This document shows, one piece after another, positions 15,950 through 24,580 of a DNA stretch of 64,000 nt. Position numbers and translations under genes: made by a program. The notes beneath the pieces are model-generated. The model saw only the letters and a list, made by a program, of their open reading frames with translations, was not told the DNA's origin and made no database searches. Positions within the stretch are counted from its first letter, which is position 1. The number at the start of each line of letters is the position of its first letter. This DNA is from Glycomyces paridis (GTDB taxonomy: Bacteria > Actinomycetota > Actinomycetes > Mycobacteriales > Micromonosporaceae): the NCBI RefSeq assembly GCF_004912155.1, contig NZ_STGX01000006.1, positions 111,509 through 175,508 of the forward strand, in the 5' to 3' direction.

Positions 15950-16201
15950 TCAGGCCCGACCGGCCGAGCGCACCAGGCCCGCCAGATCGGCCGCCGAGAG
16001 GTCGAAGACCGGGGAGTCATCGCCGAGCTTGGAGTCCCGCACCTGGAAGCCCGAGCAGACGTTGCGAGCCTCGACGCAGTTGGACTGGCCCGAGTTGGTG
16101 CTGCGCGTGCTCTTCCGCCAGGCCTGGCGGCACTCAACACAGTTGGCCTGGCCCGAGTCAGTGCTCCGGGTGCTCTTCCGCCAGCTGGTGTACTCCACCA
16201 T
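15950..16201 (-). CDS. DUF397 protein with duplicated WRKSTRST motif
   Basis: Small protein of 83 residues of the DUF397 family, partner of XRE/DUF5753 regulators in actinomycetes. The family head motif normally occurs once; here it occurs twice in tandem, WRKSTRSTDSGQANCVE then WRKSTRSTNSGQSNCVE, 21 residues apart, before the usual VRDSKLGDDSPVFDLSAADLAGLV core. The DNA of the two copies is still very similar, so the duplication looks recent. Its start lies 44 nt inside the end of the regulator gene. Confidence 0.82.
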   Translation of the reverse strand: MVEYTSWRKSTRSTDSGQANCVECRQAWRKSTRSTNSGQSNCVEARNVCSGFQVRDSKLGDDSPVFDLSAADLAGLVRSAGRA

Positions 16202-17027
16202 CTAGGAACCTTCCAATCCCTTGCGCTTTCGATCGCAGAGACCTGCGGACCTCATCATACAAGGCGATCTTGTCGGACTCGACGATGTGACGGCTCTGGT
16301 CGAGGTTCTCGACATAGACGAAATCAGGCGCAGAAGACGCCCTGCCGCCGTTGGTGAACATCTCGAAGGCGTACGGCGCGAAGTGCAGCGGTTCAACGAC
16401 AAGCACCTCGCAGCCCGGGAGAGAATCGACCCAGCGGAGCCTTTCGAGCTGCTCGGCCTTCTCCTCCAGCGTGAGTTGATCGAGATCCGCGATGGCACGG
16501 GCCGGCACGTAGAACTCGGCGACCGGGTGGTTCCTGCCCTTGCATCGACCGAAGTACGTACTCTGCCTCGCCTCCTTGCGCTTCCACCACTTCACCTTGC
16601 TCGCCGGATCCTCCATCGGCCCGGCCAGCAGGTTCATGTGGACAGCTTCGGTCTGGAGCAGCCCGGACATGAGAAGGGGGTCCCACTTGACAAGGACTCT
16701 GTAGTTCCGCTCCGCGCTCTCCACGATGTAGAGGTTGCGCACTTCGGCGCCCGAGATGAGTTCGCTGGACAGGAACAGCTTCTCGGAGACATGCGCGATG
16801 AACGCCTTGCGCTCGGGCTCCGCCCCTGCCTTGTCGCAGATGAGCATGAGGTTGCCCTTGTCGGGAATCCTGCGCCCCTCCAGCCACGCCCGGATGGTGT
16901 TGGTGCTCTTGGTAACCACCTTTGCGAACTGGGTCAGGGTCCATCCCTTCGATTGCGCCAGCATGTTGACCTCAGCGGTCAGATATGACTCGATGAGCCG
17001 TCGGTGCAACGACATCGATGCTGCCAC
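16158..17027 (-). CDS. XRE-family regulator with DUF5753 domain
   Basis: Protein of 289 residues. An N-terminal Cro/C1-type helix-turn-helix (LAQSKGWTLTQFAKVVTKSTNTIRAWLEGRRIP) precedes the DUF5753 region that carries the YIVESAERNYRVLVKWDPLLMSGLLQT stretch typical of Scr1-type developmental regulators. Such proteins act with a DUF397 partner, here encoded directly downstream with a 44-nt overlap. The exact start (17027, or the internal ATG at 17015) is uncertain. Codon use is less extreme in GC than in neighbours, so horizontal origin is possible. Confidence 0.82.
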   Translation of the reverse strand: MAASMSLHRRLIESYLTAEVNMLAQSKGWTLTQFAKVVTKSTNTIRAWLEGRRIPDKGNLMLICDKAGAEPERKAFIAHVSEKLFLSSELISGAEVRNLYIVESAERNYRVLVKWDPLLMSGLLQTEAVHMNLLAGPMEDPASKVKWWKRKEARQSTYFGRCKGRNHPVAEFYVPARAIADLDQLTLEEKAEQLERLRWVDSLPGCEVLVVEPLHFAPYAFEMFTNGGRASSAPDFVYVENLDQSRHIVESDKIALYDEVRRSLRSKAQGIGRFLDGGVHQLAEEHPEH

Positions 17028-17135
17028 CGCCTCCCTGTGCTGCGTGAACTACTGCCAGTAGCGATGATCGCACGGCCCACACCCTGCTCAACGTTCACGA
17101 CTCCCCTGCAATTGCGGGGCTCCATTACGGGCGTT

Positions 17136-17219
17136 CATCATGGGGCCCCATGATGGGGCGCCATCATGGACCTCCCATCATGAATGCCCGGAAGTTCTTG
17201 GGTGGCATGGTCATTGACC
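17136..17219. promoter_or_regulatory. Cluster of CATCATGG palindromes
   Basis: The perfect 20-bp palindrome CATCATGGGGCCCCATGATG (17136-17155) is followed within 30 nt by two further CATCATG copies, and 50 nt later by GGTCATTGACC (17209-17219). This lies in the 345-nt gap between the XRE gene and the two-gene unit at 17373, so it may be the XRE regulator's operator array. Nothing else is recognisable in the gap. Confidence 0.5.
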
Positions 17220-17372
17220 AGCCAAAACATGGCTTATGGTTGCCACAGCGCGGGCTGATCACCAAGCTCGCGCGGTTGGTGAAGACCCGGGGAGCCGCTG
17301 CCTCCCAGCTGATATCGCGGCTCCCCGGCATCCGAACTGTCGGCTATCCGACACTCTCCAATGGAGGACACG

Positions 17373-17792
17373 ATGCGCAATCAAGCCGCCCAGGCGAAAT
17401 CTGCCAAGGCGCCCGCCGACCCGCTGGAGCGCGGCGGGTTCGGCGACGGGCGCGACCGATTCACCGTCTGCGCCTCCAGCCTCGTCGCGCCCGACTCGTT
17501 CCAGGTGTACGCGAATGGGAACCGCGCCGACCTGGTACTCATCGTCTCCGGGCTGACCACCGGGAGCCTGCACGCGACCTGGGGCGACGGCTGGCGCGAA
17601 GCTCTGCTCGAATGGAAGCGGCGCTTCCAGGAGCACGCGTTCGACGCGTTCTACAACGGTCCTGCACCGGCACCGGCACCGGCTGCGCCGGCGAAGGCGG
17701 CTGCGCTCGCCGTACCGGGGGTCGGCTCGACCGCTTCGCCCGCGCCGGTGCGGCACCGTGGCGAGGACACCGTGCGGTTCTGCCGTGGTTGA
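17373..17792 (+). CDS. Unknown protein, first gene of a two-gene unit
   Basis: Protein of 139 residues that I do not recognise. Residues 25-95 look like a compact alpha/beta domain (RDRFTVCASSLVAPDSFQVY, then ADLVLIVSGLTTGSLHATWG, then REALLEWKRRFQEHAFDAFY); residues 97-112 are a Pro-Ala repeat encoded by CACCGG hexamers. No signal peptide or membrane helix. The ATG at 17373 is chosen because GGAGG lies 5 nt upstream, overlapping an earlier in-frame ATG at 17361. It overlaps the next gene by 8 nt. Confidence 0.6.
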   Translation: MRNQAAQAKSAKAPADPLERGGFGDGRDRFTVCASSLVAPDSFQVYANGNRADLVLIVSGLTTGSLHATWGDGWREALLEWKRRFQEHAFDAFYNGPAPAPAPAAPAKAAALAVPGVGSTASPAPVRHRGEDTVRFCRG

Positions 17793-18117
17793 GGCCGAGC
17801 GCACGGATGAGGAAGTGCTGGAACTGATCCGCTCGGGTTCGGACACGAGGTCAGAGGGGGAGCCGGGCTCGGCGCGCATCGGCGGGTTCGACGGGCCGGG
17901 CGTGCGGTTCACCGTGCACGAGCTGGCCGAGCCGGGGAGTCGGCGGGCCGTCGAGTACGCGGTCAAGGCAGACGACGGCGTGGAGGGGCTGGTCTGCCGG
18001 ATTCCGGCCGATCCGGACGGGCCCGTCTCCTGGCACGGGGCGTGGAACGGCGATCAGTGGTGCCCGAAGATCGAGGCGTTCGCCCGAGAGAGCATTGTGA
18101 AGTCGGCTCGTAACTGA
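17785..18117 (+). CDS. Unknown protein, second gene of the two-gene unit
   Basis: Acidic protein of 110 residues, not recognised. The start is GTG 17785, within the last codons of the preceding gene, so translation is probably coupled. The middle has strand-like segments (GVRFTVHELAEPGSRRAVEYAVKADD) and a Trp-rich stretch VSWHGAWNGDQWCPKIEAF. The first unit gene and this one sit next to the XRE/DUF397 pair and may be its target, but nothing in the sequence states a function. Confidence 0.55.
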   Translation: MVEAERTDEEVLELIRSGSDTRSEGEPGSARIGGFDGPGVRFTVHELAEPGSRRAVEYAVKADDGVEGLVCRIPADPDGPVSWHGAWNGDQWCPKIEAFARESIVKSARN

Positions 18118-18186
18118 CTCCACATAGACTTCATACAGTTTCCGGAGCAGTCGGACCGATGACAGCTCAGTCCGACCCGGAAAGAA

Positions 18187-18220
18187 GATCGGCCGGTCCC
18201 GGTGGGGGGACCGGCCGATC
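18187..18220. terminator. Bidirectional terminator, 14-bp stem
   Basis: GATCGGCCGGTCCC and its complement flank a 6-nt GGTGGG loop between the convergent unknown gene and the cellulase gene. Confidence 0.8.
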
Positions 18221-18255
18221 GCCTCTTCTCAGGTCGTACCGAATCCGCTCTCAGC

Positions 18256-20304
18256 TCAGAGCGCGGTGCCGGTGACGGTGCCGCCGGACTCGGTGATCGA
18301 GTACGAGGCCGTTGCGCCACTGTAGAAGTGGAAGGTCAGCGTGACCGGTTGGCCGTCGGTGACCGCCGCGAGGAACTCGGGCGTGAGGATGAGCGTCCCG
18401 GCGCTGTAGTCGGGCCGGAAGTTCGACCAGAACTCCTGGTACGACGTCCAAGTGGCGGTGCCGGCGTTGGTGCCGTCGGCGTATTTGGCCTCCATGGTGG
18501 CGAGGGTGTCGCCGTTGAACTCGGTCGGGATGGCGAAGGTCGCGGAGGGGCCGGTCGCGTTCGACAGGACCGGTTCGTCCGAGGTGATGATCTTGATCCG
18601 CCACGGGACGCCCGCCGAGAAGCGCGCCTCCAGCTCGGCGTTCACGCCGTACTCGCGGTCGCCCGCGAGGCGGGTGAGGCCTGCGGCGGTGAAGGTGAGC
18701 GTGTCGCCCGAGACCGTGTAGTCGGCGCCCTCGGCCAGCTCGGTGCCGCCCTGCCAGAGGCCCTCGAAGTCGAGTCCGTTGCGGTTCAGGGTGAGCGAGG
18801 CCGACCCGATCGCGCCCGAGCCGGGGAGGTACACCGAGTCGAAGGAGGCCGTGCCCGAGCGCGTGGTCACGCCCGAGGCGAAGTACTCGTACATGTGCTG
18901 GTCACGCCACTGGAGCGAGTTGCGTTCGAGGAACTGGCCCGCGTCCCACAGCATGGTGGTGACGCCCTTGTCGCGGGCCTGGTACTCGGCCGCTTCGAAG
19001 AACTTCAGCAGCTCGCCGGGCTGGTGCACGCCGGGGCGGTTGTGGTCGTAGTTCAGGACCGCCCACTCCCCCATGATGACCGGGATGCCCGCGTCCACGA
19101 AGGTGTCGTTGACGCGCTGGAAGGTGCCGACCAGGTCGGCCTCCACTTCAGCGTTGTAGGAGGTGAAACCGGCGATGTTGACACTGAAGGGCCAGAAGCC
19201 GTAGAAGTGGATCGTGGCGGCGACCATCGGGTCGTCAAGGCCGTCGATGGTGGTCTTGAGGGCGTCCAGGCGCGGCTGGTCGGCGTTGGTGACCAGGGTC
19301 GGCAGGACCAGGAGGCGGTCGTCGTTGTTGCCGCCCGAGCCTCGGACCAGCTCGTGGAAGACCAGGTTCAGCTCCTCGGTGAGCGCGTCGCCCGCTTCAC
19401 CCTCGGCGCCGGTGAACTGGGGCTCGTTGACGCTCTCGAAGGAGAGCTCGGCCGGGTAGTCCTTGAAGCGGTCGGCGATCTGCGTCCACAGTGCCTCGTA
19501 CTTCGCCAGGACCGCGTCGTGGTCGGTCGAGAGCTCGTTCAGCCACATCCAGGAGTCGTGGTGGACGTTGAGCAGGACCTGGAGGTCCTGTTCCAGGGCC
19601 CAGTCGATGACCTGGGCGACGCGCTCCATGCGGGCGGGGTCGACCGTGTAGTCCGGGCCGGGGCCCATGTACTCCTCCCAGGTGACGGGGAGGCGGATCG
19701 AGTTGAAGCCCTGGGACTTGACGTGGGCGAGGAGTTCCTCGGTGATGAGCGGGTTGCCCCAGGCGGTCTCGCCGCCGAGCGCGTCGAGGGTGTTGCCGAC
19801 GTTCCAGCCCGGCTGCATGGCCGCGACCTGCTCCATCGCGGTCGCGTTCCCGGTGGGCGGGGGCGTGGTGGTGGGCTCGGAGCTGCCGCCGTCGCAGACG
19901 GTCCCGTTGAGCGAGAAGGCGGCCGGGACCTCGTTGGCGCCCGACCAGGAGCCGATGAAGCCGAAGGAGACCGAGGCCCCCGAGGCGATGGCGGCGTTGT
20001 ACGACAGGTGCTTCGCGACGGTCGTGCCCGCGGCGGCGGCGACCTCGGCGTTCCACGCCTGGGTGACCTGCTGGCCGGAGGGGAAGGACCAGGCGAGCTC
20101 CCAGCCGTTGACGGACTCGCCGAGGTTCGTGACCGCGACGTCGGCGGTGAACCCGCCGGACCACTGCGCGGTCACTTCATAGTCGACGCTGCAACCTTGG
20201 GCCGCTTGGGCACTCACTGCGCCGAAGAGGCCGGTGGCGAGCATTGCGAGCGCGGCGGCCACGACTGCGGCCACGCGCAGCCGGGCTCTGGGTCTGCGGT
20301 TCAC
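18256..20304 (-). CDS. Secreted modular GH5 endoglucanase (CBM2-GH5-CBM_X2)
   Basis: Extracellular cellulase of 682 residues. A signal peptide ends near AQA-AQG (about residue 35); a CBM2 cellulose-binding module spans about 38-137 with flanking Cys38 and Cys137; a Thr/Pro linker follows (143-152); the GH5 barrel spans about 155-470 with the acid/base Glu294 in SVNEP, HH at 248-249 and the nucleophile Glu413 in IMGEW. The C-terminal ~200 residues fit CBM_X2, an accessory cellulose-binding module. It hydrolyses internal beta-1,4-glucan bonds. GTG at 20304 has AAGGAG 9 nt upstream. A good promoter lies at 20363-20392; no CebR-type operator was seen. Confidence 0.92.
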   Translation of the reverse strand: MNRRPRARLRVAAVVAAALAMLATGLFGAVSAQAAQGCSVDYEVTAQWSGGFTADVAVTNLGESVNGWELAWSFPSGQQVTQAWNAEVAAAAGTTVAKHLSYNAAIASGASVSFGFIGSWSGANEVPAAFSLNGTVCDGGSSEPTTTPPPTGNATAMEQVAAMQPGWNVGNTLDALGGETAWGNPLITEELLAHVKSQGFNSIRLPVTWEEYMGPGPDYTVDPARMERVAQVIDWALEQDLQVLLNVHHDSWMWLNELSTDHDAVLAKYEALWTQIADRFKDYPAELSFESVNEPQFTGAEGEAGDALTEELNLVFHELVRGSGGNNDDRLLVLPTLVTNADQPRLDALKTTIDGLDDPMVAATIHFYGFWPFSVNIAGFTSYNAEVEADLVGTFQRVNDTFVDAGIPVIMGEWAVLNYDHNRPGVHQPGELLKFFEAAEYQARDKGVTTMLWDAGQFLERNSLQWRDQHMYEYFASGVTTRSGTASFDSVYLPGSGAIGSASLTLNRNGLDFEGLWQGGTELAEGADYTVSGDTLTFTAAGLTRLAGDREYGVNAELEARFSAGVPWRIKIITSDEPVLSNATGPSATFAIPTEFNGDTLATMEAKYADGTNAGTATWTSYQEFWSNFRPDYSAGTLILTPEFLAAVTDGQPVTLTFHFYSGATASYSITESGGTVTGTAL

Positions 20305-20362
20305 GGGGCACTCCTTGCCGGAAGGTCACGGGCGGCACGGCGTCGCCCGGCTTTTCCGATCG

Positions 20363-20392
20363 ACCATACTAAATATGTCAGTCGAGTGTCAA
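20363..20392 (-). promoter_or_regulatory. Sigma-70-like promoter of the cellulase gene
   Basis: Read on the minus strand: TTGACA (20387-20392), 18-nt spacer, TATGGT (20363-20368), about 60 nt before the GTG start. The surrounding 40 nt are unusually AT-rich. The remaining part of this ~300-nt gap (20393-20593) shows no gene. Confidence 0.65.
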
Positions 20393-20593
20393 TTAGGAGG
20401 CGGCGGGGAGATCGCGACGGGGCGTGGCGCGGCGGGACGGAGCCGAGTCGGCCCGGCCGGTGGGAAGGCACGTCGACTGACCGCGCCCCGCTCCTGGCCC
20501 GCTACTGCTCCGGCCCTCCTCCCGTCCTCCTCCTGCCCTCATCGCCTCGGCGACTGCGCCGATCGACTGAGCGTTCCGGCTGGACGCCCTCGC

Positions 20594-20599
20594 TAGAAT
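20594..20599 (+). promoter_or_regulatory. Leaderless -10 element of the TetR gene
   Basis: TAGAAT is followed by 6 nt and ATG at 20606, with no ribosome-binding site. Confidence 0.55.
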
Positions 20600-20605
20600 G
20601 CCCGG

Positions 20606-21223
20606 ATGCCACCGGAAGCCGAACGCGCTCCGCGCGCCGATGCCGCGCGCAATGTCAAGCGTCTGCTCGACGCCGCGCGGGCGGTCTTCGCCGAACAGGG
20701 CCCCGACGCGCCGCTCGAAGCGATCGCCGAACGCGCCGGAGTGGGCGTGCGGACGCTGTTCCGGCACTTCCCGCACAAAGAGGCCCTGGTCAAAACCGTA
20801 CTGCGGCAGGCGATCACCGAACGCCTCCCGCCGATCCTGTACCGCACCCCCGACTACGAGGACCCGGCGCTGGCGCTCCGCTCGGTCATGGAGGCGGTCC
20901 TCGCCCTCATCGACCTGGAGCGGAACACGCTCGCCGCCGCCGCCAACCCGGGGACGATGGTCACCGAGGTGATCGCGCCCGTCCTCGAACCCCTCGCGGC
21001 GCTCACCGAGCGGGCCCAAGCGGCGGGCGCGCTGCGCGACGACGTGACCGGCGACGACGTCACGCGCGTCCTGGCGATGCTCACGAACGTCCTCTGGGCC
21101 ATACCCGAAGGCGGCGGCTGGCACCGCTACCTCGTGCTTGTATTCGACGCCTTCCGCCCCGGCTCCACGACACCACTCCCGCCGGCCGAAGCCGAACCGC
21201 TCGCGACCCGAACCCGCCCCTGA
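20606..21223 (+). CDS. TetR-family transcriptional regulator
   Basis: Repressor-type protein of 205 residues. The N-terminal helix-turn-helix is clear: RLLDAARAVFAEQGPDAPLEAIAERAGVGVRTLFRHFPHKEALV (residues about 18-62), followed by an all-helical ligand-binding domain ending in a Pro-rich tail. It is divergent from the cellulase gene 300 nt away and convergent with the copper genes; neither needs to be its target. The start follows a leaderless -10 element. Ligand unknown. Confidence 0.88.
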   Translation: MPPEAERAPRADAARNVKRLLDAARAVFAEQGPDAPLEAIAERAGVGVRTLFRHFPHKEALVKTVLRQAITERLPPILYRTPDYEDPALALRSVMEAVLALIDLERNTLAAAANPGTMVTEVIAPVLEPLAALTERAQAAGALRDDVTGDDVTRVLAMLTNVLWAIPEGGGWHRYLVLVFDAFRPGSTTPLPPAEAEPLATRTRP

Positions 21224-21272
21224 ACCCCGCCGACAGCTGAACGGCAGACTTGGCCGGACTCCCCGCCCCGCC

Positions 21273-21297
21273 GCCCGGCCGAAGCCTCCGGCCGGGC
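21273..21297. terminator. Terminator between TetR and copCD genes
   Basis: GCCCGGCCG and CGGCCGGGC pair around a 7-nt AAGCCTC loop between convergent genes. Confidence 0.65.
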
Positions 21298-21314
21298 GCT
21301 TCGCCAGGCGGGGC

Positions 21315-23225
21315 TCACGCTCCTACTTCTACGGTGAAGACCGCCGACTCGGAGCCGAACTCCGAGATGCGGACTTGCACCTCGAGTTCCCATGTGCCGG
21401 TGAGTGGCAGATCGAGGATGCAGTGGTAGGAGCCGGGCCCGATCTCGTGCACGATCGCGGCGATGGGGCCGAAGTCGCGCTCGGGGAGGGCGGCCGAGAC
21501 GGTCGGGGGCTCAAGGGGTTCGAGCGGGAGGCCGTCGGCGCCGGTGAGGATGAGTTCGATGGTGTTCTCACCGGCGGTGCCCGGCGCGAGGTGAATCTCG
21601 GCGCTTCCGCCGCCGTCGAGTTCGGCATGAAGGGTCGCCTCGCCGCCGGGCGGCGGCGGGGGCGGCTCTGCCGCCTCGGTCGCCGGGCTGAGGTGCACGA
21701 GCAGACCGGTCACCACGGCCACGGCCCCGACGATCGCCGCTTCGAATCGGAGAATCCGCCGCAAGCGCGCCAGCCCCGCCGATCGGTGGTCGGGTGAGTC
21801 GGCAAGATCGGCGGGCGGATCGTCCTTGCCCGCAATGCTTCTCGCCACGCCACCCGGGATGGCATCCGCGGCGCATTCCGGCGGGTTCGCCGTCGCACCG
21901 CCTGGCACACCGACCACGATCTGCGCCGCGTCCTTCGCCGCGCTCTCGGCCGTGCCTCCGTCGGGCTTTTTCGCCGCAGCGCGGACTGCGCCGTCTGACA
22001 CGCCTTCTGCCTCGGCCTTTGCAATCAGCGGCACTAGGCGCTGGCGGTTCCAGGCCGCCAGTGCCAGCGCCACTGCGACCAGCGCGAGCTTGATGATGAG
22101 GGCGCGGCCGTGGTCGGAGGCGAGGAACTCTCCCCAATCGCGATGGATGGACAGGCCCATGACCAGGCCGCTCGCGCCGAGGGCCGCCACGGTCCATCCG
22201 GCCCAGGTCGAAAAGCGGGCGACGATGGCGGCGGCGTGGGTCGGGTCGTCGGTGCGGCGCCATCGTGCCAGGACGATCAGGAGCCCGGCCAGTCCCCCGG
22301 CCCAGATCGCGCCGGTCGCCAGGTGCACGACATCGGCGCCGATCATCAACGCGCGCAAACCGAAAGACCTAGTGTGCCCCACGAACGCCGGTGCCGCGAC
22401 CGCCAGCGCGGCGGCGGCGAGCGCGACCGGTGCGGCCCAACGGCCCCGCCCCCGGGTGAACGCGGCGTAGGCGCCGGCGACGCCGATGGCGGTGAGCGCC
22501 ATGACCGTCAGGGAGTCGGCCGACGCCAGTTCGCGCCATGCGCCGACATCGGCGATGCGGCCCGCCGCGAGTCCGGCCGCGTCCAGTGCGCCCAGCGGAA
22601 CCGCCAGCGCCGCCCCGAGCACGGCCGCGAGGCCGGTGGCGAGGAGGAGCCGATTGCGCGGGCGAAGGGCGGTCCCCGACCGTTGGTTGCGCGGGGGCCA
22701 GAGCTTCCGTGCGATCACCGTGCGGAAGAACAGGAATCCGGCGAAGACGAGCAACCCCAAGTAGTGCAATGTGGACGCTGCTGCCGAGGCCCAGGGCGAC
22801 TCTTCCGGAGCGTCCAGAGCCGGAGGCTCGGCCGCGGGTTGGGCGTCGCCGATCGTGAAGGCCAGTACTCCTGCGATGGGGTGGGCGTCGGCGGAGACGA
22901 CGCGCCAGTTCAGGTAGTAGGCGCCTTCGCCGAGGTCGGTGGGGAGGGCGATGACGACGTCCTGGTTGCTGACCTCCGCATCGAGGGTGTGTTCGTTTCC
23001 TATGGCGTCGACGAGGCGGGTCGCATCGGGGACCGGCTGCACGGCTTCGTTGAAGCGCAGGGTGATCGCGTCGGGGGCCTGGTCGAGGGCGGCGCCGTCG
23101 GCGGGGTCGGTGCTCAGGAGGGCGGCGTGGGCGTAGGCGCTCCGGGCCGGGAGGAGCGCGAGGAGGAGGACCGCCAGGGCGAGCAGCAGGGCCCGCCCCG
23201 GCGGTCGGGTGCGGGGTGCGGTCAC
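21315..23225 (-). CDS. CopC-CopD fusion copper transport protein
   Basis: Membrane protein of 636 residues. After a signal peptide ending at AYA, the mature CopC domain starts with His (HAALLSTDPADGAALDQAP), which supplies a copper ligand, and ends with the second ligand in SADAHPIAGVLAF. The CopD part follows (about 145-400, eight or so helices). A 75-residue hydrophilic insert rich in Ala/Gly/Asp lies in a cytoplasmic loop before the last helix, and a C-terminal beta-rich domain of ~100 residues (YtkA/FixH-like) closes the protein. GTG start overlaps the YcnI stop by GTGA. It probably imports or handles periplasmic copper. Confidence 0.85.
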   Translation of the reverse strand: MTAPRTRPPGRALLLALAVLLLALLPARSAYAHAALLSTDPADGAALDQAPDAITLRFNEAVQPVPDATRLVDAIGNEHTLDAEVSNQDVVIALPTDLGEGAYYLNWRVVSADAHPIAGVLAFTIGDAQPAAEPPALDAPEESPWASAAASTLHYLGLLVFAGFLFFRTVIARKLWPPRNQRSGTALRPRNRLLLATGLAAVLGAALAVPLGALDAAGLAAGRIADVGAWRELASADSLTVMALTAIGVAGAYAAFTRGRGRWAAPVALAAAALAVAAPAFVGHTRSFGLRALMIGADVVHLATGAIWAGGLAGLLIVLARWRRTDDPTHAAAIVARFSTWAGWTVAALGASGLVMGLSIHRDWGEFLASDHGRALIIKLALVAVALALAAWNRQRLVPLIAKAEAEGVSDGAVRAAAKKPDGGTAESAAKDAAQIVVGVPGGATANPPECAADAIPGGVARSIAGKDDPPADLADSPDHRSAGLARLRRILRFEAAIVGAVAVVTGLLVHLSPATEAAEPPPPPPGGEATLHAELDGGGSAEIHLAPGTAGENTIELILTGADGLPLEPLEPPTVSAALPERDFGPIAAIVHEIGPGSYHCILDLPLTGTWELEVQVRISEFGSESAVFTVEVGA

Positions 23226-23938
23226 GCGGCTCGGCGTCCGCGGATGAGGGCGAAGGCGGCGAGGCCCGCGGCGAGCATGCCGATGGCGAGGGCCACGTAG
23301 GTCACCGGATCGGTGCCCTCGTCGCTCGCGGCGGCGGGCTCGGCGGCAGAGTCCTCAGTGGATGATTCGGTGGGTTCGGCGGTGACCTCCGGGGCGGCGA
23401 CTTCGATGAAGGGGGCCGGGGATTCGAGTTCGTCGGGGTTCTGGCCCTCCTCGGCGATCTCGATCCAGGGGTGTTCGGCGGCGCCGCAGGTCTGGACGAC
23501 CGGGAAGTGGAGCGTCTGGCCGGCGGTCTCCTCGGGGAGACGGAGGGAGAGCTCGAAGGCGTCGCGGAGGCCGTCCGGGAGGGGGGTCTTGGCGGTGTAG
23601 ACGACCTGGTCGACGCGTTCGGTGATCTCGGCGCCGTGGGCGTCCACGATGGGTTCGGGGAGGTCGACCATGACCTTCTCGACGTCCCAGCCGGGGTTGA
23701 CCGTGGGGGTGACCGCGTTGATCGGCTCGGGGATCTGGATGGCGATCGCGGTGGTGGCCTCGCCTTCGCAGCCGTGAGGGACGGAGACGGTGAGCAGCGT
23801 GTAGGAGCCAGCGACGGTGTTCGCGGCCGAAATGGTGACGTGTGCGGAGGCGGGTGCGGCGATCGCGGCGGCGGTGAGGGCTGCGGCGGCGATGAGGCCG
23901 GTGCGCGCGAGGGCGCGGCGAAGGGCGTTGCGAGACAT
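23222..23938 (-). CDS. YcnI-family (DUF1775) copper-related membrane-anchored protein
   Basis: Extracytoplasmic protein of 238 residues: signal peptide ending in ASA, mature N-terminal His in HVTISAANT (the His-brace type copper site of YcnI proteins), a beta-sandwich with VPHGCEGEATTAIAIQIPE, then an acidic low-complexity stalk and a C-terminal membrane helix followed by RGRRAA. YcnI binds Cu(II) in characterised relatives. Its GTGA overlap with copCD makes a coupled pair. The upstream frame stays open for another 200 codons (see 23939-24565), so it may also be made as a longer fusion. Confidence 0.85.
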   Translation of the reverse strand: MSRNALRRALARTGLIAAAALTAAAIAAPASAHVTISAANTVAGSYTLLTVSVPHGCEGEATTAIAIQIPEPINAVTPTVNPGWDVEKVMVDLPEPIVDAHGAEITERVDQVVYTAKTPLPDGLRDAFELSLRLPEETAGQTLHFPVVQTCGAAEHPWIEIAEEGQNPDELESPAPFIEVAAPEVTAEPTESSTEDSAAEPAAASDEGTDPVTYVALAIGMLAAGLAAFALIRGRRAA

Positions 23939-24565
23939 GGCGGATACGGCTTTCTCGGGAGGACCGCGGCAGCGTCGGCGCCGCGGGGAACGACGGGGGA
24001 AAGAGAGGCGTCGTGCTCTCGGCGGCCCGCGGAGCCCGACCGCGCCCACGGCGCGGCGGCGCATGGTCTTGCTCTGGCGGCGGCGCATCGCGCGCCTGGT
24101 GCTCGGCAGCAGGGGGAGTGCGGCCGGTCGGAAGCGGGTGAGCAGGCGCCGCAGCGCGGCGGCGAGGCGTTCGCCCAGGCGGGGCAGCGTCGGTTCGAGG
24201 CGCATGACCCACAGGACGGCGACGGCGGTGGCGACGACGTGAAGGAGCGTCATCGCGGCGGCCTCGCGCGGGCCGTGCGCGCCGTGTCCGTGCGAGGCCT
24301 GCGCGAAGAGGCTGTGGAGGCAGGCCTGGGCGATGGTGAAGACGCTGAAGAGCCACGAGGCGCGGCGCGGGCCGCGCTTGGCGAAGAGGTAGGCGGCGGC
24401 CGCGATCGGCATGGCCGCCAAGAGAATCGGTTCGAGGGCGAGAGCGCCCCCGGCGAGGACGTGCGCACCGGCGGCGACCGGGGCGCAGACGAGCGCGAAC
24501 ACGGCCGCTCTGGCGGCTGTGGTCAGGCGGTCGCGGGCGTGCACGCCCCGATCATTCCATAACAT
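23939..24565 (-). CDS. Membrane protein segment in frame with YcnI, no stop between
   Basis: The same frame as YcnI is open upstream and encodes four predicted membrane helices with a His-rich loop (ASHGHGAHGP), then a long Arg-rich tail containing RGPP. This resembles the small membrane protein that precedes ycnI as its own gene in streptomycetes, but here no stop codon separates it from YcnI. Either a real fusion of about 447 residues exists (ATG 24565 or GTG 24544 as start), or the stop was lost and YcnI is still started separately at 23938. An internal YcnI signal peptide argues for separate initiation. Confidence 0.5.
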
Positions 24566-24580
24566 TGACAGATATCGATA
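24565..24580. promoter_or_regulatory. ArsR-type operator motif TTGACAGATATCGATA
   Basis: The motif is almost identical to the one in front of arsR at 26974. It lies immediately upstream of the membrane/YcnI/CopCD unit, overlapping the possible ATG at 24565, in the divergent gap to the gene at 24661. Confidence 0.5.

Noticed and set aside
17136..17219. Phage attachment site or origin iterons
   Set aside because: The repeats are few and palindromic, and no integrase, rep gene or tRNA is nearby; an operator cluster is simpler.
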